Shown: piece by piece, positions 1 to 8,259 of the stretch
Numbering within the stretch: position 1 is the stretch's first letter
Layout: each line of letters begins with the position of its first letter
NCBI GenBank assembly: GCA_036494715.1
Contig: DASXNY010000044.1
Location: forward strand, 1-44,122
DNA from: JAICJR01 sp036494715
GTDB lineage: Bacteria > Actinomycetota > Thermoleophilia > Solirubrobacterales > Thermoleophilaceae
Direction: 5' to 3'
Length of the DNA stretch: 44,122 nt
Position numbers and translations under genes: made by a program
The notes under the pieces: model-generated
Databases searched by the model: none
What the model was told of the DNA's origin: nothing
Seen by the model: only the letters and a program-made list of their open reading frames with translations

Positions 1-579
1 ACCGAGCGCGATCCGATCGTCACGGCCAAGGCGGTGGCGAGCGTCGACGTGCTCTCGGGCGGACGCTTGATCTTCGGCATCGGGGCGGGCTGGAACCTCG
101 AGGAGTTGCGCAACCACGGCACCGATCCCGACACCCGCTTCAGGCTGATGCGCGAGCGGGTCGAGGCGATGAAGACGATCTGGACGCAGGAGGACGCCGA
201 GTATCACGGCGACCTCGTCGGCTTCGATCGGCTCTGGTCGTGGCCGAAGCCGCTGCAGAAGCCCCACCCGCCGGTGATGATCGGCGGCATGGGACCGCAC
301 GTCGTGCGGCGCGTGCTCAGGTACGGCGACGGCTGGTTTCCCGAGCCGCTCAACCTGACGCACGAGCAGTTCATGGCGCGGCTCGAGGAGCTGCGCGGAG
401 CCGCCCTCCAGACCGAGAGCGAGCTCCCCGCGATCTCGGTGTTCGGCGCCGATCTCGACCCGGCGCTGATCGAGGACTATGCCGCGGCCGGCGCCACGCG
501 CACGGTCTTCTGGCTGCCGACGGCTCCCGAGGCGGAGACCGGCGAGCGGCTCGAGCGGATCGCCGCCGCGCTCGCCTAG
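1..579 (+). CDS. LLM-class flavin-dependent oxidoreductase, C-terminal part
   Basis: The reading frame is open from the first base, so the gene starts outside the window and 192 residues are visible. Visible residues 19-32 read SGGRLIFGIGAGWN, followed by a conserved acidic stretch, and PKPLQKPHPPVMIGG comes later. Both are typical of the luciferase-like monooxygenase fold, whose members use FMN or F420. The C-terminal 60 residues carry the usual alpha/beta closing segment (LIEDYAAAGATRTVFWLP). It reads toward the amidotransferase gene on the other strand, and the two stop codons overlap by 3 bases. Substrate and cofactor cannot be read from the fragment. Confidence 0.85.
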   Translation, partial: TERDPIVTAKAVASVDVLSGGRLIFGIGAGWNLEELRNHGTDPDTRFRLMRERVEAMKTIWTQEDAEYHGDLVGFDRLWSWPKPLQKPHPPVMIGGMGPHVVRRVLRYGDGWFPEPLNLTHEQFMARLEELRGAALQTESELPAISVFGADLDPALIEDYAAAGATRTVFWLPTAPEAETGERLERIAAALA

Positions 580-1325
580 CCGGCGCGCGCCGTGGCAGCG
601 GCCTCGCGCGCGCTCACGAGATCGGCGAAGCGGTTGAAGATCGCGCGGGCGGTCTCCATCTGGCGCGGGAGGGCCGCTTCGGCCTCGGCCAGCAGACGCT
701 CCGGTGGGAATCCCGCCCCGCGTATCTCCTCGCCAATCACGGGGTCGGCGAGCCAGTGAGCGAGGATCGGCGGCGTCAGCTCGAGGTGACTCTGGCTGCC
801 CCAGGCAAGCGGGCCCGCCCGGAAGATCGAGCAGCCCGGCCCGCTCGACTCGGCGATCACCTCCTCGACTGACGGCGGCACAACCGCATCCAGGTGCCAC
901 TCGAGGACGGGCGCGCCGGCGGGCAGGTCGGCGAAAAGGGGATCGCCGTCCGCCGCCGGCCTGCGCTCGAGCGGATACCAGCCGATGTCGCGCGCGGCCA
1001 TGCGAACGACGTCGCCCCCGGCGGCCTTCGCGAGCAGCTGGCCGCCGAGGCACAGGCCCAGGATCGGCACGCGCGCGGCGAGCGCGGCCTCGAGCAGCTC
1101 CAACTCGTCGCGCAGGAAGGGATGGGCGGCGATGTCCGGCACGCCCATCGTCCCGCCGAGCGACACGATCGCCGATACCTCCGCCGGCTCCGGCAGCTCG
1201 TCGCCCCGGTCGAGCCGCGCGTACACGATCGGCGTGCGGCGCTCGGCGAGCACCTCCCCGAGCAGCCCGAGCTCGGCCGGCGGTATGTGCGTGATCGCGA
1301 GTACGGGACGCTCGCTCATGGGCAT
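576..1325 (-). CDS. Class I glutamine amidotransferase-like protein
   Basis: A 249-residue single-domain GATase1 protein of the GMP-synthase-like type (COG0518 style). The nucleophile elbow is GLCLGGQ with Cys92, and the partner residues are His180 and Glu182 in QSHLEL, so a full Cys-His-Glu triad is visible. The family hydrolyses glutamine or a gamma-glutamyl compound to release ammonia or an amine. There is no synthetase domain and no synthetase gene beside it, so its acceptor is unknown. It lies 10 bases after the LacI-type regulator and ends the SDR-SDR-SDR-regulator-amidotransferase unit. The start may be ATG 1325 or the ATG two codons later. A role in removing a gamma-glutamyl group from an amine intermediate is possible but is inference only. 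Confidence 0.85.
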   Translation of the reverse strand: MPMSERPVLAITHIPPAELGLLGEVLAERRTPIVYARLDRGDELPEPAEVSAIVSLGGTMGVPDIAAHPFLRDELELLEAALAARVPILGLCLGGQLLAKAAGGDVVRMAARDIGWYPLERRPAADGDPLFADLPAGAPVLEWHLDAVVPPSVEEVIAESSGPGCSIFRAGPLAWGSQSHLELTPPILAHWLADPVIGEEIRGAGFPPERLLAEAEAALPRQMETARAIFNRFADLVSAREAAATARAG

Positions 1326-1335
1326 CCCGCCCGCG

Positions 1336-2430
1336 CTAGGCGGACTCGCGGATCACCACCTCGATCGGGAATTCGAGCTGCTCCGCTCCAGCGGGCGGGC
1401 CCTCGCTCGTGTCGAGGTGGGCGATCAGCATGCGAGCCGCCTCGCGGCCCATGTCGTAGGCGGGAATGCGCACCGTCGTGAGGGCGGGCGAGGCGAAGTG
1501 TGCGAACTGGAAGTCGTCGAAGCCCGACACGGCCACCTGCTCCGGGACCTTGAAGCCGAGACCGCGGGCCGCATGGATCGTGGCGAGCGCGAGCAGGTCG
1601 GTCGAGCACATGATCGCCGTCGGCCGGTCCTGCATGCTCAGCAGGCCCTGCGCGATCGGGAGTGCACTGTGCGGCTCCCAGCCGGCTTCCATCTTGACGA
1701 GCTCCGGATCGAGCTCGAGCCCGTGTGCGCGGATCGCGTCCTTGAAGCCCGCGAAGCGCTGCTCCACGACCGCCCAGGGCACGGCCGCCCCGACGAAAGC
1801 GATGCGCTCGTGCCCGCGCCCGATCAGATGGCTCGCGAGCTCGCGCCCGCCCTCCCGGTCTGCGGCTCTGACGGACATGATCTTCGGGTCGTTGATCGGC
1901 TCGTCGAAGACGAGGAACTCGCTCGTGATCTCGGCCGCGCGCGCGATGTGCGCCTCGCGCACCGAGCGCTCGCCCGACAGCAGCAGGAAGGCGCCGTCAA
2001 CACGGCTCTGGAGCAGCGGGGTGACGAGCCGGTCCGGCGGCTCCGTCGGCCGCGACGACTGGATGAGGATTCCGTAATCGCTGTCGCGTGCGACGTCGCC
2101 GATCCCTGCGAGCACGAGGTCGGTGAGCGGATCCGCGAGGAAGCGGGCGTGCTGATCGAGGACGAGGAAGCCGAGCGTGCGCGTCTCCGACGACCTCAGG
2201 CCGCGCGCCGTGAGGTTGGGGTAGTAGCCCAGTTCGCGCATCGCGTCAGCGACACGCTGGCGGGTCCCCTCCGCCATGTACTGGTGCCGACCATTCACAT
2301 GATTGGAAACGGTCTGCACCGACACGCCGGCAAGCTGCGCGACCTGCCGCATTGTCGGTCGCCCACTGCTGTTACGAGGTCGATTAATGAATGCGATCCC
2401 TCTGCTTTTTTGCCCGCTCAGCGCAGGCAC
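1336..2430 (-). CDS. LacI-family transcriptional regulator
   Basis: A 364-residue repressor-type protein. Residues 27-48 form the LacI helix-turn-helix (MRQVAQLAGVSVQTVSNHVNGR). Residues 71-80 (PNLTARGLRS) are the hinge helix, whose Leu normally inserts at a central CG of the operator. From about residue 85 a periplasmic-binding-protein-like effector domain follows, with the usual SGFDDFQFA segment near the end. The GTG at 2430 gives a 23-residue extension before RPTMRQV; the only in-frame ATG downstream is at 2352, inside the HTH. A TATGAT-like -10 lies near 2441 on this strand, so it may also have its own promoter. It is the only transcription factor in the window and the leading candidate for the shared CG-centred operators. 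The ligand is unknown. Confidence 0.93.
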   Translation of the reverse strand: MPALSGQKSRGIAFINRPRNSSGRPTMRQVAQLAGVSVQTVSNHVNGRHQYMAEGTRQRVADAMRELGYYPNLTARGLRSSETRTLGFLVLDQHARFLADPLTDLVLAGIGDVARDSDYGILIQSSRPTEPPDRLVTPLLQSRVDGAFLLLSGERSVREAHIARAAEITSEFLVFDEPINDPKIMSVRAADREGGRELASHLIGRGHERIAFVGAAVPWAVVEQRFAGFKDAIRAHGLELDPELVKMEAGWEPHSALPIAQGLLSMQDRPTAIMCSTDLLALATIHAARGLGFKVPEQVAVSGFDDFQFAHFASPALTTVRIPAYDMGREAARMLIAHLDTSEGPPAGAEQLEFPIEVVIRESA

Positions 2431-2476
2431 TGGGCAAGGGCGATCATAACCCCACTCCGGTACTGCCCAGCGCCAC

Positions 2477-3244
2477 TCAGTAGACCTTGGACAACAGGCC
2501 GCCGTCGACCTGCATGAAGGCGCCGTTCACGTAGGAGGCCTCCTCGGAGGCGAGGAAGAGAATCGCCCGGGCGACCTCGCCGGGCTGCCCGATCTTCCCG
2601 GCCGGATACATCGCTGCCATATCCGCCTCGGCCTTCGCCGGATCGCCGGTGGCGGCCCAGTATTTCTCGATCATCGGCGTCTGCATGTCGCCGGGGCAGA
2701 CGCAGTTGCAGCGGATGCCGTCGGCCGCGTAGGCCACGCCCACCGAGCGCGTCAATCCGAGCACGGCGTGCTTCGAGCCGGTGTAGACGGGCAGGAACGG
2801 ATCCGACACGAGCGAGAGCGCCGAGGCGGTGTTCACGATCGTGCCGCCGCCGCTCGCGCGCATCTTCAGGACCGCGTGCTTGCAGCCCCAGAACACCCCG
2901 CGCACGTTCACGTTGAAGATCCAGTCGTACTCCTCGTTGGTGGTCTCGTCGAGCGGCTTCTCGAGCTGCACTCCGGCGTTGTTGACCACGTAGTCGAGTC
3001 CGCCCCACTCGCTTTCACTGCGTTCGAGCGCCGCCACGATGTCCTGCTCGACGGTGACGTCGCATGGCTGGGCGACGGACGTGCCGCCTGCGCCCGCGAT
3101 CTCCTCGACGACCTGTTCCGCGCCGTCGGCGTTCATGTCCGCGAGCACGACGCGCGCGCCCTCGGCGGCGAACAGCTTGGCCACCTCACGCCCGAGGCCC
3201 GATGCCGCCCCGGTCACAACTCCGCGCTTGCCGTCCATCCTCAT
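2477..3244 (-). CDS. SDR-family oxidoreductase 1
   Basis: A 255-residue classical short-chain dehydrogenase. The cofactor loop TGAASGLG is at 11-18, NNAG at 88-91, and the catalytic Ser141, Tyr154 and Lys158 (YTGSK) are present. Asp36 after the second strand (VLADMN) favours NAD(H) over NADP(H). The C-terminal half keeps the PGDMQTPM segment that covers the active site. It probably oxidises a secondary alcohol or reduces a ketone; the substrate is not known. It is third in a run of three SDR genes and lies 46 bases before the regulator gene. An AAAGGCGG sequence lies upstream of ATG 3244; an ATG two codons later is the alternative. Confidence 0.92.
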   Translation of the reverse strand: MRMDGKRGVVTGAASGLGREVAKLFAAEGARVVLADMNADGAEQVVEEIAGAGGTSVAQPCDVTVEQDIVAALERSESEWGGLDYVVNNAGVQLEKPLDETTNEEYDWIFNVNVRGVFWGCKHAVLKMRASGGGTIVNTASALSLVSDPFLPVYTGSKHAVLGLTRSVGVAYAADGIRCNCVCPGDMQTPMIEKYWAATGDPAKAEADMAAMYPAGKIGQPGEVARAILFLASEEASYVNGAFMQVDGGLLSKVY

Positions 3245-3261
3245 GCCAACCGCCTTTCGTG

Positions 3262-4023
3262 TCAGACCATCGTGGTGCCGCCGTCGAACGGCAAGACCGT
3301 GCCGGTGGCAAAGGGGGCGCCGAAGGCCAGGAAGCGGATCGCGCCCACGACTTCCTCGGGCGCTGCGAAACGCTTGAGCGGCACGCGCTCGGTCGCCTCG
3401 CGCCGAGTGGCCTCGGGGTCGGCGAACCAGTCGAGCTCCGCGTCCATCATCGGGGTGTCGATCGGACCCGGGCAGACCACGTTCACGCGCACGGTCGGCG
3501 CGAGCTCCGCGGCCAGTGCCCGCGTGAGGCCGATCACGCCGAACTTCGACGCGCAGTACGCGGAGTACATGCCCATCCCCACGCTCGACAGCTCCGAGCC
3601 GATGTTGACGATCGAGCCGCCGCCGTCCTCGAGCATCCGCGGGCCCACCTCGCGCGCGACGTAGAAGGTGCCGGAGAGGTTGATGTCGATCACCTCCTGC
3701 CAGGCGGGCGCGTCCAGGCTGTCGAGCGGCGTGGGCATGCCGACGCCGGCGGCGTTGACCGCGAGGTCCAGGCCGCCGAACGTCTCGTGTGCCTGCGCGA
3801 CCGCGGCCGAGACGGCCCGGGAGTCGGTGACGTCGGCGGGGAGTGCCAGAGCGGCGTCCCCGAGCTCCCGGGCCAGCTCCTCGACGACCGAGGCCCGCCT
3901 CGCCAGGAGCGCAACGCGCGCCCCGTCGGCCGCGAACGAGCGGGCAGCGGCCATCCCTACGCCGGAGCTCGCGCCCGTGATGAAGACGCGAGTCCCGCTC
4001 AGGTCATCGGCTCGTGTCGTCAC
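3262..4023 (-). CDS. SDR-family oxidoreductase 2
   Basis: A 253-residue short-chain dehydrogenase. The start chosen is GTG 4023, ten bases after the previous stop, which gives the usual short lead (MTTRADDLSGTRVFITG). A longer open frame reaches 4176 but would overlap the upstream gene by 140 bases. TGASSGVG is at 17-24 and the catalytic Ser143, Tyr156 and Lys160 (YCASK) are intact. The first Asn of NNAG is kept but the motif reads VNAAG. The residues after strand 2 (LLARRAS) are basic, which suggests NADP(H). It closely resembles SDR 3 just upstream, including the SGTFY.AREV stretch and the C-terminal DGGTTMV, so the pair probably arose by tandem duplication. Confidence 0.9.
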   Translation of the reverse strand: MTTRADDLSGTRVFITGASSGVGMAAARSFAADGARVALLARRASVVEELARELGDAALALPADVTDSRAVSAAVAQAHETFGGLDLAVNAAGVGMPTPLDSLDAPAWQEVIDINLSGTFYVAREVGPRMLEDGGGSIVNIGSELSSVGMGMYSAYCASKFGVIGLTRALAAELAPTVRVNVVCPGPIDTPMMDAELDWFADPEATRREATERVPLKRFAAPEEVVGAIRFLAFGAPFATGTVLPFDGGTTMV

Positions 4024-4033
4024 GCGCGTCCCA

Positions 4034-4798
4034 TCAGACCATCGTCGTGCCGCCGTCGACGGGCACGAGCGCGCCGGTGGCGAAGGTCGCGTCGCACAGC
4101 AGCCAGACGGCCGCCGCGGCGATCTCTCCCGGCTGCGCAAGCCTGCCGAGCGGGGGTCGCTTGTTCTCCTGCTCACGCGCTGCCTCGGGATCGTCCGCGA
4201 GCGCGAGCTCGCCGTCGAGCATCGGCGTGTCCACGGGTCCCGGGCAGAGCGCGTTGACGCGGATCCTCGGCGCCAGCTCCGCCGCCAGCGCCTTGGTGAT
4301 CCCGATCACACCGGCCTTGGCGGCGCAGTAGGCCGCGTAGTGCGGCAAGCCCAACGACGACAGCTCGGAGCCGATCGTGACGATCGAGCCGGGCTCGTCG
4401 TGCTCGCGCAGCCGCAGCGCGACCTCGCGCGCGGGATAGAAGGTCCCGCTCAGGTTGATGCCGATCGTCCTGTGCCAGGCCGCGTCGTCGAGCCGGGCGA
4501 GCGGCAGCGGCTCCGCGATGCCGGCGGCACTCACCAGCGCATTCACGCGCCCGATCCGCTCCTCGGTCTCGGCCGCGGCCCGCGCCACGGCGGCGGGGTC
4601 CGAGACATCGCACGGGACCGCCACCGCGCCGCCGCCAAGCTGCTCCGCGAGCGCGTCCAGCTCGTCGCCGCGCCGCGCCCACAGTGCGACGGCGGCGCCG
4701 CGCTCGGCCAGCTGTTCAGCGACGGCGCGCCCGATCCCGGAGGATGCTCCGGTGACGATCGCGCGCAGCGGGGTCAATTCGGGGCCGATTCCGGTCAT
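4034..4798 (-). CDS. SDR-family oxidoreductase 3
   Basis: A 254-residue short-chain dehydrogenase, the first gene of a five-gene minus-strand unit. TGASSGIG is at 16-23, and Ser144, Tyr157 and Lys161 (YCAAK) form the catalytic set. The NNAG motif is changed to VSAAG, so the usual structural Asn is replaced by Ser. ARRGDE after strand 2 suggests NADP(H). It ends in DGGTTMV like SDR 2 and is its nearest relative in the window. A strong promoter lies so close that transcription should begin at or one base before the ATG at 4798, so the mRNA is probably leaderless. Substrate unknown. Confidence 0.92.
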   Translation of the reverse strand: MTGIGPELTPLRAIVTGASSGIGRAVAEQLAERGAAVALWARRGDELDALAEQLGGGAVAVPCDVSDPAAVARAAAETEERIGRVNALVSAAGIAEPLPLARLDDAAWHRTIGINLSGTFYPAREVALRLREHDEPGSIVTIGSELSSLGLPHYAAYCAAKAGVIGITKALAAELAPRIRVNALCPGPVDTPMLDGELALADDPEAAREQENKRPPLGRLAQPGEIAAAAVWLLCDATFATGALVPVDGGTTMV

Positions 4799-4834
4799 CT
4801 AGGCATGTATAACGATAAATAAGACGGTGGTCAA
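4799..4834 (-). promoter_or_regulatory. Promoter and operator site 1 for the SDR-LacI unit
   Basis: On the minus strand TTGACC (4834-4829) and TATACA (4811-4806) are separated by 17 bases. The shared element TTTATCGTTATA covers 4819-4808, across the spacer end and the -10. Seven bases separate the -10 from the ATG, so the start of transcription falls at about 4799 and the message would be leaderless. A protein bound here should block RNA polymerase, which suggests repression. Confidence 0.75.
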
Positions 4835-4870
4835 GCAACCTGGCCGGGCGCTCGATCGACGCTGGCCGCG

Positions 4871-6589
4871 TCAGCGCTTGGGGCGCTTCGTGGCGAGCTT
4901 GGCGAGTGGCCGGAAGGCGGGCTGGCGCGCGACCTTGTAGCCGACCTTGCGGCCCGTCTCGGTGTCCATGACGCGGTCGATCAGGCCCTTCGACCTGCCG
5001 GCCCCGCCGCCCGTCCGGGGGCGAGACGGCGGGGCGCCGCCGGGGGCGAGGTCGGCGAGCACGACCTTGGCGGCGTTGTGGCCCGGCGCTCCCATCACCC
5101 CTCCGCCCGGGTGCATCCCCGCGCCGCACAGGTAGTACCCGGCGATCGGCGTGCGGTAGGAAGAGATCGAGGGCAGCGGCCGCGCGCTGAAGAGCTGGTC
5201 GAGGTACATCTGCCCGTGGAAGATGTTGCCCTCGGTGATCATGTAGTCGCGCTCGAGGTCGAGCGGCGTGATCGTGGCGCGGTCGAGGATGTGGCCGTCG
5301 AGATTGGGCGCGTACCCGAGCAGGTCGGCCACCACCTTGTCGGTCCACGACTCCTTGATGTCGTCCCAGGTCCCCTCGGCGAGCTTGTAGGGGAGCTGCT
5401 GCACACCGAGCGTGAGCGTGTGCCGGCCCGCGGGCGCGAGCGTCGGGTCGGTGGTCGACTGGATCACGGCCTCGATCACGTAGCGGTCGGGAAGAGCGCC
5501 GCGTCGCTGCGCTTCCCAGGTGGCCTCGAAGTTCTCGACGGAGGCGCCCAGCAGCTGATGCCCGTGGTGCTGGAGCCCCTCGTTCGCGTCGAACCCGAGG
5601 TAGGCGGGCAGCTCGTCGATCAGCAGGTGGATGCGCGCCATCGACCCGCGCTGATCGATGCCCTCCACCGAGGTGCGGAAGTCCGAGCTGAGCTCCGAGG
5701 GCTCGACCAGGCCAAGCAGCGAGCGCTTCGGGTCGGCGTTGGAGACCACGGTGCCGGCAGCGATCTCCTCGCCGCCGGCAAGCAAGACACCCTGCGCGCG
5801 GCCGGCGTCCACCAGCACCCGCTCGACCGGCGCTCCGGTCCGGATCGTCACGCCGTGGTGGCGCGCGGCCTCGGCGAGCGCGAGCGTGATGCCGCCCATG
5901 CCGCCCTTGACGAAGCCGTACTGGCCGAAGTGGCCATTGAACTCGCCCCAGGAGTGATGGCCGTAGACATAGGCGGTGCCAGGCGTCGAGGGGCCGCCCC
6001 AGATCGAGACCATCCCGAAGAAGGTGAGCAGTCCCTTGATGTGCTCGGACTCGAAGTAGCGGTCGAGCAGGTCGCGCGTCGACAGCAGCACGAACTCGTT
6101 GAAGAGCTCGTCCTCGCCCGCTTCCTCGAACGTGCGCAGCACCTCGGAGCGCGAGGGCGGCGGCTCCAGCAGCCACGGCGCGACCAGGTCCGCGAAGCGC
6201 CTCAGCCGTAGCCCGAACTCCACGAAGCGCTGCGCGTCGCGCTTGCTGTAGCGCTCGAGCTCGCGCAGCGTCATGTCCACCTCGTTGTGGAGAAACATGT
6301 GGCTGCCGTCGCGGAAGAGGCTGAAGCTGAGGACGTCCGACTGGTACATCTCGAGGCCGAAGCGCGTGAGCTCGAGCTCGCTCACCACCTGTGGCCGCAG
6401 CAGCCCGGCGATGAACGCGCACGAGGACCAGCGCGAATCCGGGATCAGCTCCTCGGTGACGCAGGCGCCCCCGACGACGTCGCGCGCCTCCAGCACGATC
6501 ACGCGCTTGCCCGCGCGCGCCAGGTAGTTCGCCGCCACCAGTCCGTTGTGTCCCGCGCCGATGATCGCGACGTCGTAGCGCTCGGCCAT
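4871..6589 (-). CDS. Phytoene-dehydrogenase-like FAD-dependent oxidoreductase A
   Basis: A 572-residue flavoprotein of the NAD(P)/FAD oxidoreductase (amine oxidase/CrtI-like) superfamily. The N-terminal Rossmann motif is AIIGAGHNGLVAANYLA (about 8-24), followed by an acidic end to strand 2 (VLEARD). The C-terminal FAD closure is YYLCGAGMHPGGGVMGAPGHNAA, given here as YYLCGAGMHPGG and VMGAPGHNAA. ATG 6589 is chosen because GAGG lies five bases upstream and only 4 bases separate it from the previous stop. No crtB-like or other carotenoid gene is near, so the name describes the fold, not the pathway. It is the last gene of the six-gene unit from 11463 and has a clear paralogue at 25183-26916. 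The basic tail (about 40 residues) extends past the FAD domain. Confidence 0.88.
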   Translation of the reverse strand: MAERYDVAIIGAGHNGLVAANYLARAGKRVIVLEARDVVGGACVTEELIPDSRWSSCAFIAGLLRPQVVSELELTRFGLEMYQSDVLSFSLFRDGSHMFLHNEVDMTLRELERYSKRDAQRFVEFGLRLRRFADLVAPWLLEPPPSRSEVLRTFEEAGEDELFNEFVLLSTRDLLDRYFESEHIKGLLTFFGMVSIWGGPSTPGTAYVYGHHSWGEFNGHFGQYGFVKGGMGGITLALAEAARHHGVTIRTGAPVERVLVDAGRAQGVLLAGGEEIAAGTVVSNADPKRSLLGLVEPSELSSDFRTSVEGIDQRGSMARIHLLIDELPAYLGFDANEGLQHHGHQLLGASVENFEATWEAQRRGALPDRYVIEAVIQSTTDPTLAPAGRHTLTLGVQQLPYKLAEGTWDDIKESWTDKVVADLLGYAPNLDGHILDRATITPLDLERDYMITEGNIFHGQMYLDQLFSARPLPSISSYRTPIAGYYLCGAGMHPGGGVMGAPGHNAAKVVLADLAPGGAPPSRPRTGGGAGRSKGLIDRVMDTETGRKVGYKVARQPAFRPLAKLATKRPKR

Positions 6590-6593
6590 CGCG

Positions 6594-6917
6594 CTACCTC
6601 GGCTCGATCCGCGTGCCGAACAGCGTGCGCACCGTGGTCGCATCGATCAGCTCGTCGAAGCGGGCGCCGACCGGCTTGATTGCATCCGAGTTGTCGCGCA
6701 CGTCCACCCACTCGTCCCACGAGCGCACGTGCATCACCTCCACGATGTCCACCGACGGCGCACCCTGGTCGCGGCGCGTGACCGCGTATGCGTCGAAGCC
6801 GAGCACCACGTCCTGTGCGAGCAGCGTGGGCTGGTCGAGCTCGGCGGAAAACGCCTTGAAGTCCTCGATTCGAGCGCCGGAACGGAGGGGGATCAGGTTG
6901 ATGGCGTACTCGCTCAC
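6594..6917 (-). CDS. Small protein, probable dimeric alpha/beta barrel (RedY/HapK-like)
   Basis: A 107-residue protein with a beta strand opening (YAINLIPLRSG), a helix (IEDFKAFSAEL) and a central strand-rich part (VDIVEVMHVRSWDEW). This layout fits the ferredoxin-like dimeric barrel seen in RedY/HapK-type and EthD-type proteins. No catalytic motif is obvious. The start is GTG 6917, with GAAAGGTAG upstream. It sits between an aminotransferase (13 bases away) and an FAD enzyme (4 bases away), so it is probably translated with them and may act on, or shield, their product. The family call is tentative. Confidence 0.6.
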   Translation of the reverse strand: MSEYAINLIPLRSGARIEDFKAFSAELDQPTLLAQDVVLGFDAYAVTRRDQGAPSVDIVEVMHVRSWDEWVDVRDNSDAIKPVGARFDELIDATTVRTLFGTRIEPR

Positions 6918-6930
6918 CCGTGTCTACCTT

Positions 6931-8259
6931 TCAGTCGGCCAGCTCGGCGAACGCCGAGCGAGCGGCATCGAGCGTCACTTCGATGTCCTCTTCGGAATGC
7001 TCCGTCGAGATGAACCACCAGCCGCGCGGCAGGATCATCACGCCGCGCTCGAGCATCGCCTCGGCGAAGCGCGCGAAGCGGGCCGTGTCGGCCGTGGCGG
7101 CATCCGCGTAGCTCGTGACGCTCTGCTCGCCGTCGAGGATGAACGTCTGGAGCAGCGGGCCCACCTGGTGCACTTTCAGCGGCACCCCGGCCGCGGCCGC
7201 GGCTTCCGCCAGGCCCTCGGCCAGCCTCGCGGAGGTGCGCTCGAGCTCCTCGTACAGCGCCGGGGAGCCCTCGCGGTAGACATCGAGCGCGGCGCTCGCG
7301 GCGGCCGCCGCCGGGGGCGCTCCGTTGTAGGTGCCCACGTGGCGTACGCGGCCGTCGGCGATCACCTCCATCACGTCGCGCCGGCCGGCAACGGCGCTGA
7401 GCGGCAGTCCCGACGCGATCGCCTTGCCGTAGGTGGCGAGGTCGGGCGTCACGCCGTAGCGCGACTGGGCGCCGCCGAGCGCGAGCCGGAACCCAGTCAC
7501 CACCTCGTCGAAGATGAGCAGGGCGCCGTGCTCGCGGGTGAGCTCTCGCGCGCGTTCGAGATAGCCGTCAACGGGCGCGATCAGGCCGCCGTTGCTGGCC
7601 ACCGGCTCCATGATCACCGCCGCGATGTCGTCGTCGGCCGCGAGCGTCTCCTCGAGCGCGCCGGCGTCGTTCCAGCGCAGGACGATCACCTCGGTGGTGC
7701 TGCTCTGGCCGCCGCTGCCCGGCGTCGCGGCCAGCGGGCTCGCCGTGCCCGGGGCGGGCGGCGTACCCGGCGTGGACACGTGCAGCGGGTCGATCCAGCC
7801 GTGGTAGTGGCCCTCGAACTTGACGATCTTCGAGCGGCCCGTGGCGGCGCGCGCAATCCGGAGAGCCGCGTGGACGGCCTCGCTGCCGGTGGTCGAGAAG
7901 CAGACGAGCTCGGCACACGGAACCGTCTCGACGATCCGCTCGGCCACCTCCGCCTCGAGCCTGTGTTGCGCACCGAAGGTGAGGCCGCGCGCGAGCTGGT
8001 CCTGAACTGCGGCGATCACACGCGCCGGGCTGTGGCCGAGCAGCATCGGCCCGAAGCCGAGCACGTAGTCGACGTAGTCGTTCCCGTCGATGTCGACCAG
8101 ATGGCTCCCGTAGCCGTGGTCGATCACCAGCGGCACGGGCAGCTGCGCCGCCCGCATCGCGGTCGAGACGCCGCCCGCGAGGCTGCGCTTCGCACGCTCG
8201 AGCTGACTGCGCGACCCGGCGTACCTGCCGGTCGCGCGAGTGCTGGTCGCCGAGCCCAT
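6931..8259 (-). CDS. Class III aminotransferase, glutamate-1-semialdehyde aminomutase-like (A)
   Basis: A 442-residue PLP enzyme of fold type I. TTGSEAVHAALR (123-134) binds the PLP phosphate, Asp251 in FDEVVTGFR contacts the ring nitrogen, and Lys279 in YGKAIASG is the Schiff-base lysine. The GG.xxxxR N-terminal stretch and the TYNGAPPA segment are typical of the HemL-like branch. It is unlikely to be the tetrapyrrole enzyme itself: it lies among catabolic genes, and its closest partner in the window, 11591-12901, shares the same context. Its ATG shares one base with the upstream TGA (TGATG), indicating translational coupling. It probably moves an amino group between an amine or amino acid and a keto acid; the substrate is unknown. 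Confidence 0.9.
   Translation of the reverse strand: MGSATSTRATGRYAGSRSQLERAKRSLAGGVSTAMRAAQLPVPLVIDHGYGSHLVDIDGNDYVDYVLGFGPMLLGHSPARVIAAVQDQLARGLTFGAQHRLEAEVAERIVETVPCAELVCFSTTGSEAVHAALRIARAATGRSKIVKFEGHYHGWIDPLHVSTPGTPPAPGTASPLAATPGSGGQSSTTEVIVLRWNDAGALEETLAADDDIAAVIMEPVASNGGLIAPVDGYLERARELTREHGALLIFDEVVTGFRLALGGAQSRYGVTPDLATYGKAIASGLPLSAVAGRRDVMEVIADGRVRHVGTYNGAPPAAAAASAALDVYREGSPALYEELERTSARLAEGLAEAAAAAGVPLKVHQVGPLLQTFILDGEQSVTSYADAATADTARFARFAEAMLERGVMILPRGWWFISTEHSEEDIEVTLDAARSAFAELAD

Noticed and set aside
576..1325. PuuD-type gamma-glutamyl-GABA hydrolase
   Set aside because: The sequence resembles the GMP-synthase-like amidotransferase branch, and no gamma-glutamylpolyamine synthetase gene is present.
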